DNA from: UBA1543 sp964596375
GTDB lineage: Bacteria; Pseudomonadota; Zetaproteobacteria; Mariprofundales; Mariprofundaceae
Length of the DNA stretch: 8,813 bases
Assembly (NCBI GenBank): GCA_964596375.1
Contig: CAZQTO010000093.1
Span: 1-8,813 of the forward strand
Direction of reading: 5' to 3'
In this document: positions 7,387 to 8,813 of the stretch, one piece after another
How the letters are laid out: every line of letters begins with the position of its first letter
Numbering within the stretch: the first letter of the stretch is position 1
Notes under the pieces: generated by a model
Databases searched by the model: none
What the model was told of the DNA's origin: nothing
What the model saw: the letters and a program-made list of their open reading frames with translations, nothing else
Made by a program: the position numbers and the translations under genes

Positions 7387-7414
7387 AGAATAGTCTTGGA
7401 TGATATGAAGTCAA
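7387..7414 (-). promoter_or_regulatory. Sigma70-like promoter of the diguanylate cyclase gene
   Basis: On the minus strand TTGACT (7414-7409) and TATTCT (7392-7387) are separated by 16 bases, matching the consensus at 5 of 6 and 4 of 6 positions. The expected transcription start, near 7380-7381, would give a short leader of about 36 bases whose first base starts the hairpin stem. The call rests on consensus matching only. Confidence 0.5.
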
Positions 7415-7422
7415 TTTATCAT
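7400..7422. promoter_or_regulatory. Inverted repeat, possible operator between divergent genes
   Basis: ATGATA (7400-7405) and TATCAT (7417-7422) form a perfect 6-base inverted repeat with an 11-base spacer. The element covers the -35 hexamer of the cyclase promoter and the possible -10 elements of folA, so a protein bound here could affect both directions. Short AT-rich dyads occur by chance, so confidence is low. Confidence 0.3.
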
Positions 7423-7434
7423 GACGCATGTGCT

Positions 7435-7454
7435 TTGCCGCCTTTGCAAGGCAA
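7435..7454 (+). other. Small dyad in the folA leader
   Basis: GCCTT (7440-7444) and AAGGC (7448-7452) form a 5-bp stem with a 3-base loop. An alternative pairing is TTGCC (7435-7439) with GGCAA (7450-7454). The structure ends about 10 bases before the folA ribosome binding site. It is too short and lacks a T-run to be called a terminator; a weak leader structure or chance dyad. Confidence 0.25.
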
Positions 7455-7464
7455 GGGCATATAC

Positions 7465-7470
7465 GGAAGG
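7465..7470 (+). promoter_or_regulatory. Ribosome binding site of folA
   Basis: GGAAGG lies 8 bases before the ATG at 7479. It supports that start over the in-frame ATG at 7428, which would add 17 residues unlike any dihydrofolate reductase N-terminus. Confidence 0.65.
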
Positions 7471-7478
7471 ATGCGGGC

Positions 7479-7982
7479 ATGCTGATTTCCCTGATTGCCG
7501 CCATGGACGAAGAACGCCTGATCGGCGCACACAACAACCTGCCATGGCGGCTGCCTGCTGATATGCAGTGGTTTCGCAGGCAAACCATGGGCAAGCCCAT
7601 TCTAATGGGCCGCAACACCTTTGCCTCCATCGGCAAGGCCTTGCCTGGCCGGCAGAACATCGTACTCAGCCGCAACCACGCACTTCACCTTGATGGATGC
7701 AGCATCATTCACAGCCTTCATGATCTGGAGCAGACAGCAGCAGGAGCCGATGAGGTGATGGTCATCGGTGGTGCCGAGATCTATGGCCTCGCTTTGCCGC
7801 TGGCCGACCGTCTCTATCTGACTACCATCGCTGCTACCTTCGAGGGCGATGCGTGGTTTCCCAGCTTGAATGAAGGGGAATGGCGTGAGGTCTTTCGTGA
7901 AGAGCATGCGGCGGATGAGACCAATGCATGGCCTTACTGTTTCCGTATCCTTGAGCGTATCGCCAGCGGGAAAAAGACATGA
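7479..7982 (+). CDS. folA: Dihydrofolate reductase
   Basis: This cytosolic enzyme reduces dihydrofolate to tetrahydrofolate with NADPH, feeding thymidylate, purine and methionine synthesis. The protein is 167 residues, close to the usual 159-170. MLISLIAAMDEERLIG opens the fold. The substrate-binding acid is D28 in NNLPWRLPAD (19-28). MGRNTFASIG, LPGRQNIVLSR and MVIGGAEIY correspond to the conserved NADPH-binding segments. The start at 7479 is chosen because translation begins exactly at the conserved first beta strand and GGAAGG lies 8 bases upstream. The gene overlaps ribF by ATGA, forming a cofactor-biosynthesis pair. The tail after about residue 155 is slightly longer than in E. coli. No sign of a drug-insensitive (plasmid DfrB-type) enzyme; this is the ordinary chromosomal form. 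thyA, a common partner, is not seen. Confidence 0.96.
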   Translation: MLISLIAAMDEERLIGAHNNLPWRLPADMQWFRRQTMGKPILMGRNTFASIGKALPGRQNIVLSRNHALHLDGCSIIHSLHDLEQTAAGADEVMVIGGAEIYGLALPLADRLYLTTIAATFEGDAWFPSLNEGEWREVFREEHAADETNAWPYCFRILERIASGKKT

Positions 7983-8813
7983 AGATTTTGCGCAGCTGGG
8001 CAACCGGGCGAGATGATCCTTTACTGCATGGCGGAGCGGTGACCCTTGGCAACTTCGATGGCGTGCACATGGGCCATGAACAGGTGCTGGCTGAAACGCG
8101 CGGCCATGCGTTGGCTGTGAATGGGCCTGCCATTGCAGTGACCTTCGAGCCACACCCGCGCGCCGTACTCTTCCCCGGAGAAGCGCCGCGCCGCCTGTGC
8201 CATCTGCACGAGCGCCTTGAGCTTTTGGAAGCCGCAGGCATGGATGCCGTGCTGCTGTTGCATTTCACGCGTGAGTTGTCGCAGTGCTCGGCGGGAGATT
8301 TCGTGCGGCGCCTGCATGATGCGCTGCGCTTTCGGCATATCCATGTCGGTTACGATTTTGCTTTCGGCCGCCACCGCGAAGGGCATGCCGACGAATTGCG
8401 CCGCATGGGAGAGCATGATGCCATGCGCTTTACCGTCAGCGAGGCCTCCGCCTTCGAGATGCACGATGCCGTGGTTTCCTCCAGCCGTATTCGTTCGGCC
8501 ATTGAGGCCGCGGATTTTGGTCTGGCTGGCGATTTGCTTGGTCGGCCGTACAGCATCTCAGGCCATGTCGGCAAAGGCGAGCAGCGCGGTCGCAAACTCG
8601 GTTTTCCAACAGCCAATATCGATGTGAAAGACCTTGCCCATCCACCGGCCGGTATTTATGCCGTGCATGCCTCAAGTGGTGAGCGGCACTGGAAGGCCGC
8701 GGCCTATCTCGGTTACCGCCCCACCTTTGCCGGGCGCACGCTGATCCTCGAAACACACGTTTTTGATGATGCGCCGGAACTTTATAAGCGCCGTCTGAAG
8801 GTCGATCTCGTCA
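7979..8813 (+). CDS. ribF: Bifunctional riboflavin kinase / FMN adenylyltransferase (3'-truncated by window edge)
   Basis: The first 278 residues of RibF, which phosphorylates riboflavin to FMN and adenylates FMN to FAD. The frame stays open to the last base, and the family is usually about 305-320 residues, so only the end is missing. The N-terminal adenylyltransferase part has TLGNFDGVHMGH (22-33) with the nucleotidyltransferase HxGH at 30-33, FEPHPR (56-61), FAFGRHREG (127-135) and SSSRIR (167-172), where many relatives have SSTRIR. The C-terminal kinase part begins near GRPY (188-191), with GKGEQRGRKLGFPTANID (198-215), PAGIYAV (223-229), YLGYRPTF (243-250) and ETHVFDD (258-264), in which E258 is the likely catalytic base. 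The ATG at 7979 overlaps the folA stop by four bases, so the two are almost certainly cotranscribed and translationally coupled. ileS or lspA often follow ribF in proteobacteria but would lie outside. Confidence 0.96.
   Translation, partial: MKILRSWATGRDDPLLHGGAVTLGNFDGVHMGHEQVLAETRGHALAVNGPAIAVTFEPHPRAVLFPGEAPRRLCHLHERLELLEAAGMDAVLLLHFTRELSQCSAGDFVRRLHDALRFRHIHVGYDFAFGRHREGHADELRRMGEHDAMRFTVSEASAFEMHDAVVSSSRIRSAIEAADFGLAGDLLGRPYSISGHVGKGEQRGRKLGFPTANIDVKDLAHPPAGIYAVHASSGERHWKAAAYLGYRPTFAGRTLILETHVFDDAPELYKRRLKVDLV

Larger units (their letters stand above)
7383..7422 (+). promoter_or_regulatory. Possible folA promoter elements
   Basis: Weak plus-strand elements lie here. TTGAAG (7383-7388) sits 15 bases before TATGAA (7404-7409), which is preceded by an extended -10 TG. 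A second possible pair is TTGGAT (7396-7401) and TATCAT (7417-7422), also with a short 15-base spacer. Neither is convincing alone, but the folA-ribF pair needs a promoter in this 134-base divergent gap. Confidence 0.25.

Noticed and set aside
7428..7478. An upstream in-frame ATG that would extend folA by 17 residues
   Set aside because: The added residues do not resemble dihydrofolate reductase, no ribosome binding site precedes it well, and GGAAGG is correctly placed for the ATG at 7479.
1..8813. A novel defence, mobile or biosynthetic system
   Set aside because: I looked for transposases, integrases, toxin-antitoxin pairs, retron or CRISPR-like repeats, phage genes and clustered unknown genes. 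Every substantial gene belongs to a known family and no such elements are visible.

Overview
This is an ordinary-looking, gene-dense piece of a Gram-negative bacterial chromosome, most likely proteobacterial. The evidence for that is an alpha2beta2-type glycyl-tRNA synthetase beta subunit, an SMC protein whose hinge resembles the gamma/beta-proteobacterial kind, a RibF bifunctional flavin enzyme, and a GAF-GGDEF signalling protein. The genus cannot be fixed from the window. Hand-counted 60-base rows are about 63-68% G+C in the fetB-like and smc genes, but about 37-53% in most of glyS.

Layout: (1) Positions 1-5601, plus strand, are a compact run of three genes: the 3' two thirds of glyS, a UPF0014/FetB-like membrane permease starting at a TTG that overlaps the glyS stop, and a complete smc starting 4 bases after the permease stop. 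(2) Positions 5602-5637 are a 36-base convergent gap with a small GC-rich hairpin. (3) Positions 5638-7344, minus strand, encode a membrane-bound diguanylate cyclase (six predicted membrane segments, GAF, GGDEF) with active-site and inhibitory-site residues intact. (4) Positions 7345-7478 are a divergent regulatory region. It holds a good minus-strand sigma70-like promoter, an inverted repeat, a leader hairpin next to the cyclase TTG start, and a second small hairpin before folA. (5) Positions 7479-8813, plus strand, are folA (dihydrofolate reductase) overlapping by ATGA with ribF, which runs off the right edge.

Functionally, glyS, smc, folA and ribF are housekeeping genes for tRNA charging, chromosome organisation, tetrahydrofolate supply and FMN/FAD synthesis. 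The permease and the cyclase are the accessory elements. I see no defence system, mobile element, CRISPR array, rRNA or tRNA. The most notable points are the orphan FetB-like permease, which seems to lack the loop expected to contact its ATPase, the composition shift at the 3' end of glyS, and the structured leader of the cyclase mRNA. I did not find a convincing undescribed multi-gene system.
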